Shown one piece after another: positions 49,801-60,636 of a stretch of 64,000 nt of DNA. Each line of letters opens with the position of its first letter. Position 1 is the first letter of the stretch. The notes under the pieces were generated by a model that saw nothing but the letters and a program-made list of their open reading frames with translations, did no database searches and was not told the origin of the DNA. The position numbers and the translations under genes were made by a program. This stretch comes from Hydractinia symbiolongicarpus (Eukaryota > Cnidaria > Hydrozoa > Anthoathecata > Hydractiniidae), in NCBI RefSeq assembly GCF_029227915.1, contig NC_079881.1, positions 22,233,501-22,297,500 of the forward strand, read 5' to 3'.

Positions 49801-51468
49801 CTGTTTGCTGTGATACTTACTCACTGCGAACCTTCTAATCCTTTTACTTTGTGGACAAGGTACAAGGATGCAATGTATGAAGATTATATTCGCCAAATGA
49901 ATGAGGAACATGCTGAGTACAGGCTGCTTCAAGATATTAATTCTGTACTTAGGCAATTTGGTAAATCTCTTACTGATTATAATCTTCCTCATTTAGATGA
50001 ATTACCCCCCAGCTGAAAACATTGATGTAGCTATGGAGGCTGAAAGAGCTTCCCAACTAAGGGCTCAACTTACTGACGAACAGACTGCACTGGCTAATGC
50101 AGTCATAGAAGCTGTTGTAAATGTTGCTAACAATGCAGCCCAAAACAACCGTCTGTTTTATTTAGAAGGTGCTGGTGGTAGTGGTAAAACCTTTACTTAT
50201 AATTACTTTATTTCTGAACTTACAGGTAGAGGTTTTCAAGTTGGAACTGCTGCGTTTACTGGCATAGCAGCAACACTTTTGAAAAAGGGTACCACCATTC
50301 ATAGACTATTCCGGTTACCTGTTCCTATTGTAGAGAACAGTACATGCAACATAACCCCGGTTTCTGCTTATGCTGCAGAATTGCGACAAAAGAGTCTATT
50401 TTTACTTGATGAAGCTTCCATGATTCCTAAGCATGCTTTTCATGCAATAGATCGTCTTCTACAAGATATTTGTAATAATGAGCTTCCATTTGGAGGTAAA
50501 GTTGTTCTTTTAGGTGGTGATTTTTCACAGTTACTGCCTGTTGTCAGAAAAGGAAAAGCAACTGAAATTGTGGACATATGTTTAAAAAGTTCTCCATTAT
50601 GGCACTTGGTTACAGAGTTTAGATTAACTCGCAACATGAGAACAAGGCCAGGAGAACAACAATTTGCTGCATGGCTTCTGCAACTTGGGAAAAGTGTTTT
50701 ACCTGTTCGGGAGCAATAACCTTTCCAAGGTGCAATTGAAGTGCCATCCAATTGTGTGTTGCAACAAAATCAATGTATTGTTGACACTTTGTTTAGGGAT
50801 TTTCACCCAGAAAATATGGCATCATCTGTGGTACTAACACCCAAAAATGATGACTCACTTATGATTAATGATCAGGTGTTGGCGCTGTTGCCTGTGAAGA
50901 AAAATTTTATTTTGGCGCAGATGATGTTGTGTGTGATGATGAGGAGGAACGGAATCAATATCCAGTAGAATTTTTAAATAGTATCACACCTTCAGGTATG
51001 CCTCCTCATTGCCTTAAATTAAAAACTGGTGCCATTGTTATGTTATTAAGAAACATAGACATAAATAATGGTTTATGTAATGGCACTCGCCTAATTATAA
51101 GACGTCTTCATGACAACTGTGTCGATGTTGAAGTACTCACTGGTAATGCCATTGGAGATAAGGTACTTATTCCAAGGGTGCAACTTGAACCTTCGGATAC
51201 AGGTATGCCTTTTGTCTTACGTCGCAGACAGCTTTCACTAAGGCTGTCTTATGCTATGACAATAAACAAGGCACAAGGTCAAACCTTTGAAAAGGTTGGA
51301 ATATTGTTGCGCAGGCCATGTTTTTCTCATGGTCAGCTGTATGTTGCTTTTTCTAGAGCAAGAGCGTTTGGTGATGTTCGAGTAAATGTTGTTCCCTCAT
51401 CCAGGCAAGGATTTTTTAATAGGGAATGTTATACTCAAAATGTGGTTTACCGTCAAATTCTTACATAA
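46876..51468 (+). pseudogene. Helitron Rep/helicase, nearly full length
   Basis: The gene encodes a rolling-circle initiator fused to a PIF1-like helicase. From the N-terminus: an Arg/Gln/Glu-rich repeat zone (RRAQDAEHVVAR-like); a zinc-binding-like CEYC/CFKCC segment (about 47431); a GRGPPCFRICGQIWHRVG block; Rep with GLPHCHLLIH (48757) and KCLYKYIYKGHD (about 49170); then the helicase with GAGGSGKT (50168), TGIAATLLKKGTT, LLDEAS, GGDFSQLLPV and TINKAQGQT (51259). The start is the first ATG after an AT-rich leader. Damage: TGA 47272, TAA 48157, TGA 49666, frameshift near 50005 in a C run, TAA 50717 and a frameshift near 50910. The frame is otherwise preserved, so decay is recent compared with copy A. 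Confidence 0.9.
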
Positions 51469-51780
51469 CTCATACAATAATGTAATAGACAATGATGCAA
51501 ATATTTTATGCTTAGCAGAAATTCAATACTTTGCACTTTATATCTATCTGCCATGTTGTACAAAGTGCAAAAGGTTGACGTGTTAGAGTAATTGTACTAA
51601 CATGCCCTTTTGTGTAACATGAGAGTAGCGTGCACTGTCGATAGGGGACACGTTGCTATCTGGTGCACCCATGTCTTACGAATTTGTAAGGCACATCAGA
51701 AAAAAATAATCAGGGTTTGGTAGAGTCTTAGAGTCGAATAGGGAGGTTTTTATCTGACAAAAAAAAGTCTAGAGAAAGAA

Positions 51781-51858
51781 ATGGACACATAAACAGGGAG
51801 TATACAAGCACAAATATTTCACACACTTACACACTCATGGACTCATGGACACATAAAC
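51781..51858. repeat. Direct repeat in Helitron 3' region, unit 1
   Basis: Contains AAACAGGGAGTATACAAGCA then CAAATATTTCACACACTTAC and CTCATGGACACATAAAC. The same string recurs at 52827-52919, about 1 kb away, in the same orientation. Confidence 0.85.
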
Positions 51859-52826
51859 AAGTTCTGCCATTTTATGGTGTATATTCTTATGTTTAAAGCT
51901 TCTAAATGCGTGTTATTATGGAAATGGCTGTTATTTCATCCTAATTTTATTTTAGACATATGTAATGAATTTAGGACAATTTTTTTTTAATTTTGGCTTT
52001 TTAAACTTAAGAAAATCGTGAAAAATTAAAATAAACTTTAAAGTCTTATTAATCTGTGTCTCTGAATAAAAATTTGACCCAATCAGGGCTTTTAATACAT
52101 TCTTGAACACGACAAAACATTAAAGGAAGTCTATCATCTTACTTATTGTGTGATAGTTGTGAAGTGCTCTAAATTACTTTGAAAATAATAATCGCATATA
52201 GGTTAGATGTTTCTGTAAATAATCAGACCCTAACTTGAATAAGGCCAAGACAAGTATTAATTATACGTCTGAATTTTAAATTAAACTTAAATTCGTTATG
52301 CTCATAAAGAAAAAAAAACATTTGCTCTTTTCAACAATGTTTTTCTTCCTTATGTAAAAATAAAATATTTTTTTACCAGATATACTGAATTCAAATACTT
52401 TTGGCAACGATTCAGCCGATACTAAAACTCACACAAATATTTTTAAAGAGGTAGTTGCGTTACATATGCTAATCATGAACTAAAAGCCAAGGCACATTTT
52501 ACAATGAAATTTCAATTTTACTTTACTATTCACAATGTTATTTTTAGACTATTCTTTCTAAAATATCTGTTATTGTTATTCCTGGTTGTGGACACAACAG
52601 TTGCTACTGAACCATTACTGCAGTAAAATTAAATTAGTTTTTAATATTTTCTTTTAGCTGTTACTAATAAATTTATTATAATAAAAGAATGGATATTGAA
52701 GAACAAAGCCTGCTTCAAACGCCGGAAAAGAAAATGTCAGGTATTTGACATAGCTTTATTTATTTGAAATTTATTTTGATATTGCCCTTATATTATTTTT
52801 GTCATTACTATTTAGACATAATAACA

Positions 52827-52919
52827 ACAAGCACAAAAATTTCACACACTTACACACTCATGGACACATAAACAAACAGGGAGTATACAAGCACAAATAT
52901 TTCACACACTTACACACAC
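52827..52919. repeat. Direct repeat in Helitron 3' region, unit 2
   Basis: A partly doubled version of the 51781-51858 unit, with the CACAAATATTTCACACACTT block appearing twice. Confidence 0.85.
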
Positions 52920-52920
52920 A

Positions 52921-53562
52921 CATACCTACATGAACCGAGTTGTGGGCACCCATCAGTTGTACACATATGTTGTGGGGAAAAAGTGGCTAAAAAATTGTGT
53001 CAAATTTTTGCAGTGTAAAAAAGAATTAAAAACTGTCTTCACTGTCTTCGGTATGATGATAAAATAATCACAGTGCACCTATTGCGCCCATCAAAACCAT
53101 ACTTTACCAAGATATTGTTAATTTGTCCCCACAACATTGATCTTGCGAAGTGACACAAAATTGACCCCATAACGTCTTTTTTAAAACAAATATCCTTTAT
53201 TTTTGCGCTAATTTGTTAATTTTTGTTGAGCATGTCCAAATAACTTCGATGTTGTGAAATCATTGAACTTTGACAAAAAATTGTGATCATATGAGAGTGA
53301 CCTAGGTCATCTAACTATCGGGCAGAAAATAGTTGAAATCAACGTTTGTCCAGTGGAGATCGTAATTTGAATTGAAAACAACCTAGTTTCTTATGAAATT
53401 TAAACCTTATAGATATTTTATCGAATCATTATGATTTTTCTACGACATTTGGATGGTAAAGTTCATTCACGGAACTTCACCGAAGGTGTTTGTCACCACA
53501 AAATAGGCATCACTTAAAATAAAATTGACCCCATAAGGCGAGTATCATTCAAATCAAGTCTG
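52921..53562. other. No gene recognised
   Basis: Contains isolated fragments resembling the minisatellite unit (TTGACCCCATAA near 53161 and 53524, TTTGTCCCCACAA near 53123), so the array seems to have grown from a locally repeated background. Confidence 0.45.
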
Positions 53563-54121
53563 TCCCCATAAAGTGGGTGTCATTCAAATCAATTTTGTCC
53601 CCACAAAGTGGGTGTCATTCAAATCAAGTTTGTCCCCACAAAGTGGGTGTCATTCAAATCAAGTTTGTCCCCATAAAGTGGGTGCCATTCAAATCAAGTT
53701 TGTCCCCAAAAAGTGGGTGTCATTCAAATCAAGTTTGTCCCCATAAAGTGGGTGCCATTCAAATCACGTTTGTCCCCACAAAGTGGGTGTCATTCAAATC
53801 AAGTTTGTCCCCACAAAGTGGGTGTCATTCAAATCAAGTTTGTCCCCATAAAGTGGGTGCCATTCAAACCAAGTTTGTCCCCATAAAGTGGGTGTCATTC
53901 AAATCAAGTTTGTCCCCATAAAGTGGGTGCCATTCAAACCAAGTTTGTCCCCATAAAGTGGGTGTCATTCAAATCAAGTTTGTCCCCATAAAGTGGGTGT
54001 CATTCAAATCAAGTTTGTCCCCATAAAGTGGGTGCCATTCAAATCACATTTGTCCCCATAAAGTGGGTGTCATTCAAATCAAGTTTGTCCCCATAAAGTG
54101 GGTATCATTCAAATCAAATTT
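53563..54121. repeat. 35-bp minisatellite, 16 copies
   Basis: Unit: GTCCCCATAAAGTGGGTGTC followed by ATTCAAATCAAGTTT, period exactly 35. Variants differ at ATAAAG/ACAAAG/AAAAAG, at GGTGTC/GGTGCC/GGTATC and at AAATC/AAACC. Copies 9-10 and 11-12 form identical pairs, a 70-bp higher-order unit. A degraded seventeenth copy follows (GTCCGAACAGACGGG). The open frame across it is only the repeat read in shifting phase. Confidence 0.95.
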
Positions 54122-54419
54122 GTCCGAACAGACGGGTATCAATAAAAATGAACTTGTCCCTATATGTTGGATATCAATTATTTCTCAAAATGCATCATAA
54201 CCAAACCCGATCCCTGCACTTCATGCCTAGTTTGTTGGAGCGCCCTTAATAAAAAAGGTTCAATCTTTATCAAAAAAGGGGCTGGGATCGAGTTTGCTTT
54301 AGTACAAAACATAGGGACTGAGTGTTTGACATTTTTTACATAAATAATTGTTTTACGATGTAAATACCGCACTGAGCAATAAAGAATGTAGAGCCCTTTT
54401 TCCTCCTGTAAATTTCTTC

Positions 54420-54560
54420 GAAATTCGTTAATCTCGAAAGTTTATTCCCGCGAAACTTCCAAAAATATGTCAACCGCGAAAGTTTGTTTGCGCAAAATGT
54501 AAAAAAATTCGCGGTTGGTTCGAACCGCGAAAGTTTCTTCCCGCGACAGTCTGTTCTTTT
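54420..54560. repeat. CCGCGAAAGTTT repeat cluster
   Basis: The motif (A)CCGCGAAAGTTT and variants such as CCCGCGAAACTT occur four or five times within 140 bases, on both strands. It could be a palindromic short repeat. No terminal structure was resolved. Confidence 0.5.
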
Positions 54561-55139
54561 AAAGTAATCACTAAACGTTGTTTAACTGCTTGGATAAACC
54601 CGTGTGTTTTTCGTGAAAGTTGCTAAACTCGATCAACGGTACTCCGGAAAAACTAAGCAAAAGTTGCTGAGATCGAGATAAGGTTGTTGAATAACACTCT
54701 GTCGACTGTTATGAAATGTTGATTAATCCAACCTTATTCCTGGGGCTACTTCATTGCTTTCTGATATCGCAGCAGCACTCTGAAATTTCTCCACCCTCAT
54801 ATGAAAAAAAAAGTCTGGGGACGAGCTTGTTAACGTATTTCCACGAATAAATGGCCGTGAGGCGCTTATTATTAAATCCAGCATTGTAGGTGATATTGAC
54901 TGAATGCAGAATTTTGTAATGAGTCCTGCTGAAAAAAGCTGGGAAATGAGGTTGGTGTACTGGTGTCTTCTTTATCTCAAATGTTGCCACACCACATAAT
55001 CCACCCTACTCTCATAAATCGTGGCTGTCGAAGAGATATCGGCAAATTGTTTGGTTCTACTGCTTCTTTCAGGATTTAGAAAACATCGCATGCGAAAGGC
55101 AAGTTAAGTGTTGCAGAGGTAAAGGAACGAGATTATTCG

Positions 55140-55463
55140 TCACATGAATTTGTGTGAGAACGTGCAAACCTTCACTAGGATACTCATAGAACCCCCGCTC
55201 TCGCTATGTTCTATATTAACAAACCTTGATTTTCCCCTATGAGCTATCCAAAAATCTGAGCTAGTTACCATACCTTTCTTTCTTTGTTTAATTTCGTGTG
55301 TCTCGTACATGGACCAACGGTCCTCGAACAATATATTTTTAAAAAACAGTTCTAAAACGTTACAAATGTAATCATATGTTTCAAAAGGTTTGCTTGTTAC
55401 TAGTGCTACTGGTATTCTTCTTTCTTCAGAAAAGGTGCTGGGATCGAAATAGAAAGAAAACAA
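55140..55463 (-). CDS. Hypothetical ORF, 107 codons
   Basis: The composition is protein-like (FDPSTFSEERRIPVALVTSK, then FETYDYICNVLELFF) with no long low-complexity run, but I recognise no domain and the neighbourhood is repeat-rich. It could be an exon or a pseudogene piece. A second minus-strand frame at 54751-54990 is equally anonymous. Confidence 0.2.
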   Translation of the reverse strand: MFSFYFDPSTFSEERRIPVALVTSKPFETYDYICNVLELFFKNILFEDRWSMYETHEIKQRKKGMVTSSDFWIAHRGKSRFVNIEHSESGGSMSILVKVCTFSHKFM

Positions 55464-55529
55464 TGTAACTGTTGTTAAAGACCGAGATTTTACGTGAAAG
55501 AGAGTTAGTTTCCAAGCTGACCTAGAGAA

Positions 55530-55735
55530 GTGGCGATTCGTGCCAAACTCGCGGTAAGAGGTGTTGAGACCAGAGCTTGAATTCGTGCTGGATGACCACT
55601 AAGTGATCAATCGACGGTTATGTGAATGGCGAATCACGACTTATGAGTGCTAAGTGGCGGATAAGTGTCATCATCGACAGTTACCAAGTGGCGATTCGCG
55701 ATTTATGACCGCTAAGTGACGCTTCGACAGTAAAA
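55530..55735. repeat. Degenerate tandem repeat
   Basis: Variants of AAGTGGCGATTCG(T/C)G, GACC(A/G)CTAAGTGA and CGACAGTTA recur about three times with a period of 60-70 bp. Confidence 0.5.
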
Positions 55736-55855
55736 AAAGACCCTAAATAAATGTTGACATTGGATGTCCCTCATGGGCTACCATACTCAGTAGTCAACGA
55801 CTGTGTCAAATAATTCATTCAGTTCCCCTAGTTACTTTCAGGGGCGAACACATTA

Positions 55856-56121
55856 CAGGGCCGATGACACTTGGGGGGCCGGGGGGGGCACCCGGGCACC
55901 CCCCCCCCCCCCGCCCCCCACTTTTTGACTGAACAGAATAAAAAGGAAGAGAAATTCTTCTTGTCACTTTTGTTTAATAGATTTTCAATGGAAAACTAAC
56001 CAAAATGAAACAATTAGAGGCCATTTCAGAGGTCTAAAACGAAAAATTTTCTCCTGGCGCCCAACCATGGTGGGCACCTTTTTTGTGCCCCCTCACTTTA
56101 AAAACCGTGTCGTCCGCCCTG
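55856..56121. mobile_element. hAT-like MITE with CATTA target duplication
   Basis: A 266-bp non-coding element. The left end is CAGGGCCGATGACAC and the inverted right end is CAGGGCGGACGACAC (13 of 15 match). CATTA flanks both sides (55851-55855 and 56122-56126). CAGGG ends suggest a hAT-type origin, although most hAT duplications are 8 bp; a 5-bp duplication would place it in a variant group. A G/C homopolymer cluster lies near the left end (55874-55920). Confidence 0.75.
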
Positions 56122-56725
56122 CATTACATCCACAATTTAACAACTGTCGCAACATTTCAAAATTGTCGTTTTTCCACGGAACGAATAAATACATATTTAG
56201 TGGCATAATATATCTTTCATAAAATGTGCATCTCAATAAAATATATTTACAATAAATACATAAAACTTCGTTCAGTTTTTGTGAAACTCCGTTCACTTTT
56301 TGCCATGTACGAAAGATACCGAGATAAATACCGAGAGGACACATTGTAATGGTCAAACGACGTACTTTCAACTTCAGGACGTTGTTACAACATTGAACAC
56401 ACCTCGTGTGACCACCATGTGTCCGCTGGGCATTTTCAACTCGAAAATCATAACGTGAAAAAAAAAAAAACACAAGAAGTTGATTTATTTATTGTTCCAA
56501 GAGGACGCCTAACTTGTTAAGTTGAGAAGACTTTTTTTTGGACATATACCCTAGTTAATAATAAATCTATCTTACGATATCAATCTAAAAATAACAAAAC
56601 AATGTTAAACCCTACGATTTAATCTAGATGTCCATGTGTGATACCGTAAGGAAACAAAACAATGACGTAACAAAAATAAAAATAAGAGTGTATAAATAAA
56701 CGTTACTGTAGGAGATGGCAGTATT

Positions 56726-56963
56726 AAGGTCGTTTTCCACCTAGGCGAATTCGTTCCTGCGAATAAAAAAATGCGCCATTACGTCATTGGTTTTATCAGG
56801 ATCTGATTGGTTTTCGCTTCGGTGAAAAAAAAAAGTAAAAAGTGTTTCAACTTTTTTTTTTTTTGTTCGCTAAAGCAAAAAACAATGAGAAACCAATAAA
56901 AACACTGGCGTAATGGCGAATTTTGTTCGCGCGAACGAATTCGGCGAAGTGGAAAACGGCCTT
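56726..56963. mobile_element. MITE with ~60-bp inverted repeats
   Basis: Left AAGGTCGTTTTCCACCTAGG then CGAATTCGTTC; right complement AAGGCCGTTTTCCACTTCGC then CGAATTCGTTC. Matching continues through CGCCATTACG and into TTGGTTTTAT. The middle is A/T tract. The target duplication is unclear: the flanks read TATT on the left and TACG on the right. No coding sequence. Confidence 0.8.
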
Positions 56964-58248
56964 TACGAGATGGAGCTCGCGTCATCTCGGAATACCACAT
57001 TCGAATTTTTCCCCCTCGTTACAGTTTAGATGGTACCGGGGGGAAAATAACATTGCCAATGTTCATCACGAGCGGTGTCATGTCTACATTATGGCGAAGC
57101 ACATTGTGTGGAATCTGGTGTCTACATTAGACCGCTTTTGGAAATCGTAGTGGTGCATGGGTTTTTTCCTGTTTTTTTGGCAAATGATATACAACATTTG
57201 ATCTTAACATCGCCCAGTATTTGTTTGATGGTGTTACATCAAATGTTGGATTCGTTCGCTCTATGCTCGAGTTGGTCCCTTACTAGCAGGACCTGGTTCA
57301 CACCTAGGCTACGAAGCGCAAACAGGAACAAAAACAGAAATATAAAAATAACGAACACCATGATCAACTTCTGTTGCAGCAACGTTATAATAATTATAAG
57401 GTGATGCTGTAACGTCGCTTGACCATGATATTTAAGCTGTATTACGTTTGGTTACATCGAGGTTTCAAACATTTGCTCGTGGGAACAGTTGTTCTTAAGC
57501 AAATTCAATATCAGTTCATTTTATCGTAAGAAGTAAGTTTGTTTTTCGTAGGGAACATAGACAATAATCATGGCAAAGAAGCAAGTCGCTTCGCCATAGA
57601 CTTTTAGCGTGATTTCACTACTCAGAAAACTTTTTTTTTGATTTTACCAAGTTCACGCCTGCAAAAACATTGCATATGAAAAATAGTGGATACTTGTTCT
57701 TAACGCACGCCCCAGTTATGGCTGCACAAGCTACTTAATGATAGAGATGGGCCAGGTCAATAAAAGAAGCACAATTACACAGTGGTGAAAGTTTCACCAT
57801 GTGAAAGAGAATCCTGACTATGATTTCAGAATAAATAGACTAGAATCAGGTCTCATCTAAAACGACATATGACATATAACAACATAGGAGAATATACGGA
57901 TCACATACGACTACCTTTCTAACTTACCTAGTAAGTGTAGTTGGCATCCCTGTCTATGGGGTTTAAAAATACTGAAGGCAAAAAAAATTGAATTTCGTAT
58001 CTCAAATCAAAGTACACTGAAAAGTACACTGAAATTTGAAAGTCAGTTTCTTTGTTTGTTTTCACTAGATCAAATTTGTCACACATAAATGTTTCACACT
58101 TTTTTCATTGCAAAATCCGCCTCCAAAAACTCTATACTCGTATATGACTCGTATATGTTCGTGTGTGACTTGTATGTAGTCGTGTGTAGTTTTAGACGAC
58201 ACCCTAGAATCATGCTCGAAATTCTTTTCCCCACAGGGAATTTTTCAG
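56964..58248. other. No gene recognised
   Basis: Overlapping short frames exist near 57075-57404 without recognisable domains. This is the 3' flank of the minus-strand receptor gene; no terminator or poly(A) pattern can be called with confidence. Confidence 0.4.
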
Positions 58249-59285
58249 CTACACAACACTAACTTCTGTAACAACAGAATGACCGGACCCCCTACGTAAT
58301 TTCAGTGACTCGACTTCTTTTTGATTTTCAATGTAATATTCAGTATACATATCGCATGATTGATCACCCATAATCTTCCTCGTGATGTAAGTCTTGAATC
58401 TTCGTATGTTGTCTTTCGATAAATGGTTAAGGACGTTGATAATTGGTCGAAACGAAATAACAATTTGCGATATCAAAGCGAACCAACTGAAATAGTTTTC
58501 AGTGAAAGCGCGATCGTGTTTCACGATGAAAAGCACGCTTATCACGAAGTACGGAATGATCGATAATAGGTGTATACCTAAAAATACTATGGGTGTTCTT
58601 TTCACAGCCATACCTTGATTCGTTTGCAGGCTGAAACGTCTCTGAAACTGTTGTGTTATACTGTGTTTCCTAGGTGGTACGTTACCTAACTGTTGTTCCT
58701 TGACTTTGATGGCATGTGCGATAGAACGGTGTCTGTTTTGATGACCTTTCGCTGTCCTCCATAACGAATACTCGAATACATACACAACAAACAATAACAC
58801 ACCGTGTACGGCGAGTATACTAATAATCACACCAGTTGGCACACGCGGTAAAAACAAATCGAAAAACGTGAGAAAATCGTCTTTGTTTGTATGTGGTATA
58901 GTGAATAAACAAGATAGGATGACAAATGTACAAATGGCAAGCCAGATTGTTACAACCAATGCCAGTAAACGTGCTCGGCTCAGCATGATTTTACAATCAA
59001 ATGGGAAACTAATAACAACATATCTATTTATTGTAATAAGTGCTTGATTTGACCATGGCAAGAAGAACAAAAAAGCGTATAGAACAGCAAAAATGTGTTG
59101 TTCCTTTGTTTGAATCATGAGGAAAATACCGCAGCATGAAAACAAGAAATCTATTAGGAACGTGTTAACAATACATCTCCTTTCTTCCAGTGTTGTTGTG
59201 TGACACACACAATAGTAGCGAATATAGTGAATATCAATGATGCGATGTTTGGAACGATAGTTACAGCAATTCGAATATTCATCAT
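58249..59285 (-). pseudogene. Rhodopsin-like (class A) GPCR, one frameshift
   Basis: A seven-helix receptor that would sit in the plasma membrane and signal through G proteins; the ligand is unknown. TM1 (with VPNIASLIF, the conserved Asn) is read from the ATG at 59285. TM2 onward is one frame over: TM2 FLIDFLFSCC with the conserved Asp; TM3 ending TINRYVVISFP (NRY in place of DRY); TM4 with TIWLAI; TM5 starting PTGVIISI; TM6 with IIPYF; TM7 RPIINVL in place of NPxxY; helix 8 and a 60-residue tail. The frame change lies at about 59161-59172 between TM1 and TM2, in a TTAACA stretch, so it equals one base lost or two gained. The cysteine usual at the top of TM3 is not visible. A pseudogene or a sequence error; the rest of the frame is clean. 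Confidence 0.8.
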
Positions 59286-59465
59286 TCAATGTTGTAGGTG
59301 ATTAAAACACTGAAAGAGAAATTGAATTACAAAAATGACTATTTCCTTATATATGGGTTAGGATATTGCTCTGTACAATCACAAAATACGGATACATGTA
59401 TTCAATACAAAACACTGATTTGGAATTTCATTTGGTTTGTTGTGGTTTGCAGGGATCGCGTCGAC

Positions 59466-59592
59466 GGGGGGGGGGGGGGGGGGGGGGGGCTTGGCCCCCC
59501 CCAATATTTTGCAGAGAAATGTTTTTTTTAGATACCAGCAAAACTCTTTCGTTTGTGCGCGACTGGTTTCGAATTCAGCCCCCCCCCCCCCC
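59466..59592. repeat. Poly-G and poly-C tracts
   Basis: A run of about 24 G (59466-59489), then C8 near 59495, and a C13 run at about 59579-59591. Both can form G-quadruplex-type structure. Length is unreliable in sequencing. Glycine- or proline-rich open frames here are artefacts. Confidence 0.9.
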
Positions 59593-59802
59593 ATTAAAAA
59601 ATTCTCGCCGCGATCCCTGGTTTGTCAACCGCGTGCTCGAGACGACCTACGTAGGAGCGATCAGGTACAACTCAATCGAGTGCAGTTTGACCTTCAGAAC
59701 CTCTTTTGTGAAAGTAAACTTTGTTACTGAGGGAAAAATACTCATAAAAACCTCTCAGAACAAAAATCTACTCAAAGAAAAGTATGTGTCCATGTTTGAA
59801 AG

Positions 59803-60636
59803 ATGCTCGGGGCAGTGACTTCAATTTTTTCATTTGTTGCTGGAGAAATGTTAGGCACAGACGTAATATTGGAATATAGCAACTCAAGACGAGTGACAAC
59901 AACGTTGATCAATCAAATTCTTGACAGAAACGAAGGACTTAGCAAGACTGTTGCTGAAATTCATTCTGAGAATAGACGCATCAAACTATCTGAGCTCGAC
60001 TTTGTTTACTCAGAAATGAACGAAGAAGCAAGAAGAGTTAACGACGCTAACAGAAGAACGGCAGTTCCAAACTGGTTAACAACACTTCCAATTAAAAGAA
60101 TGGGGGTATAACCTCAACAAGTAGCAATTGTGGGACGCAATCAAGATTCGATATAATTGGAACTTGGAACGAATACCCTCCAAATGCATATGTGGAGCTA
60201 CTTTTGACGTGGGTCACGCACTCTTATGTAAAAAGGGTGGATTCGTGACGTCACTGCTACTCTACTTGCAGAAGTTTGCAAAAATGTTAGGAAAGAGCCG
60301 ATGCTACTTGAAATTACTGGCAAACAATTCGACACGAAGTCAACGAATACTTCAAATGAAGCGAGACTGGACGTCAGCGCTCGAAGTTTCTGGATCGCTG
60401 GCCAACGAGTATTTTTGGATATAAGGGTTTTCGACCAATATGCTCAGCGGTATAGAAGTCTGGACCTTCAAAGATGTTCCCAGTTAAACGAAAATGAGAA
60501 GAAAATAAAATACAATGAACGTGTGCTACAAATAGAGAATGGTTCTTTCACGCCACTTGTTTTCTCGACGAATGGTGCAATGAGTGAGGAATGCAAAGCA
60601 TTTTATCGACGGTTAACCGAAATGATTACTGAATAA
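59803..60636 (+). pseudogene. Non-LTR reverse transcriptase, C-terminal remnant
   Basis: Three frames in succession carry the tail of a reverse-transcriptase-like protein of the type common in cnidarians: VPNWLTTLPIK (about 60062), then a new frame with RYNWNLERIPSKCICGATFD and HALLCKKGGF (a Cys-Cys-His-Cys knuckle), then ARLDVSARSFW, FLDIRVFDQYA, ERVLQIENGSFTPLVFSTNG and a stop at 60634. The polymerase core with YxDD is not visible, so this is a 5'-truncated copy, as usual for LINE-like insertions. Frameshifts near 60112 and 60300 disable it. Confidence 0.75.

Larger units (their letters stand above)
45628..52920 (+). mobile_element. Canonical Helitron, copy B
   Basis: The 5' end is probably at 45628, where A is followed by TCTATATAATAATACGCC, a Helitron-like start (TC after A) followed by a CTGTGACAGG motif. 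Coding sequence runs 46876-51468. The right border was not found. Homology with Helitron copy A reaches at least about 52900, so the element is 7 kb or longer. No endonuclease or protease domain is attached, which separates this family from the Helentron at 34-41 kb. Confidence 0.6.

Noticed and set aside
53577-53921. 114-codon open frame with repeated VCPHKVG
   Set aside because: It is the 35-bp minisatellite read in rotating phase.
53563-54121. CRISPR-like array appearance (35-bp regular repeats)
   Set aside because: There are no spacers; units are head to tail with no unique sequence between them, and the context is eukaryotic.
56093-56473. 126-codon minus-strand ORF
   Set aside because: It overlaps the end of a MITE, starts in an A/T homopolymer and has no recognisable domain.
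59298-59818. Glycine- and proline-rich open frames near 59.4 kb
   Set aside because: They are produced by the poly-G and poly-C tracts.
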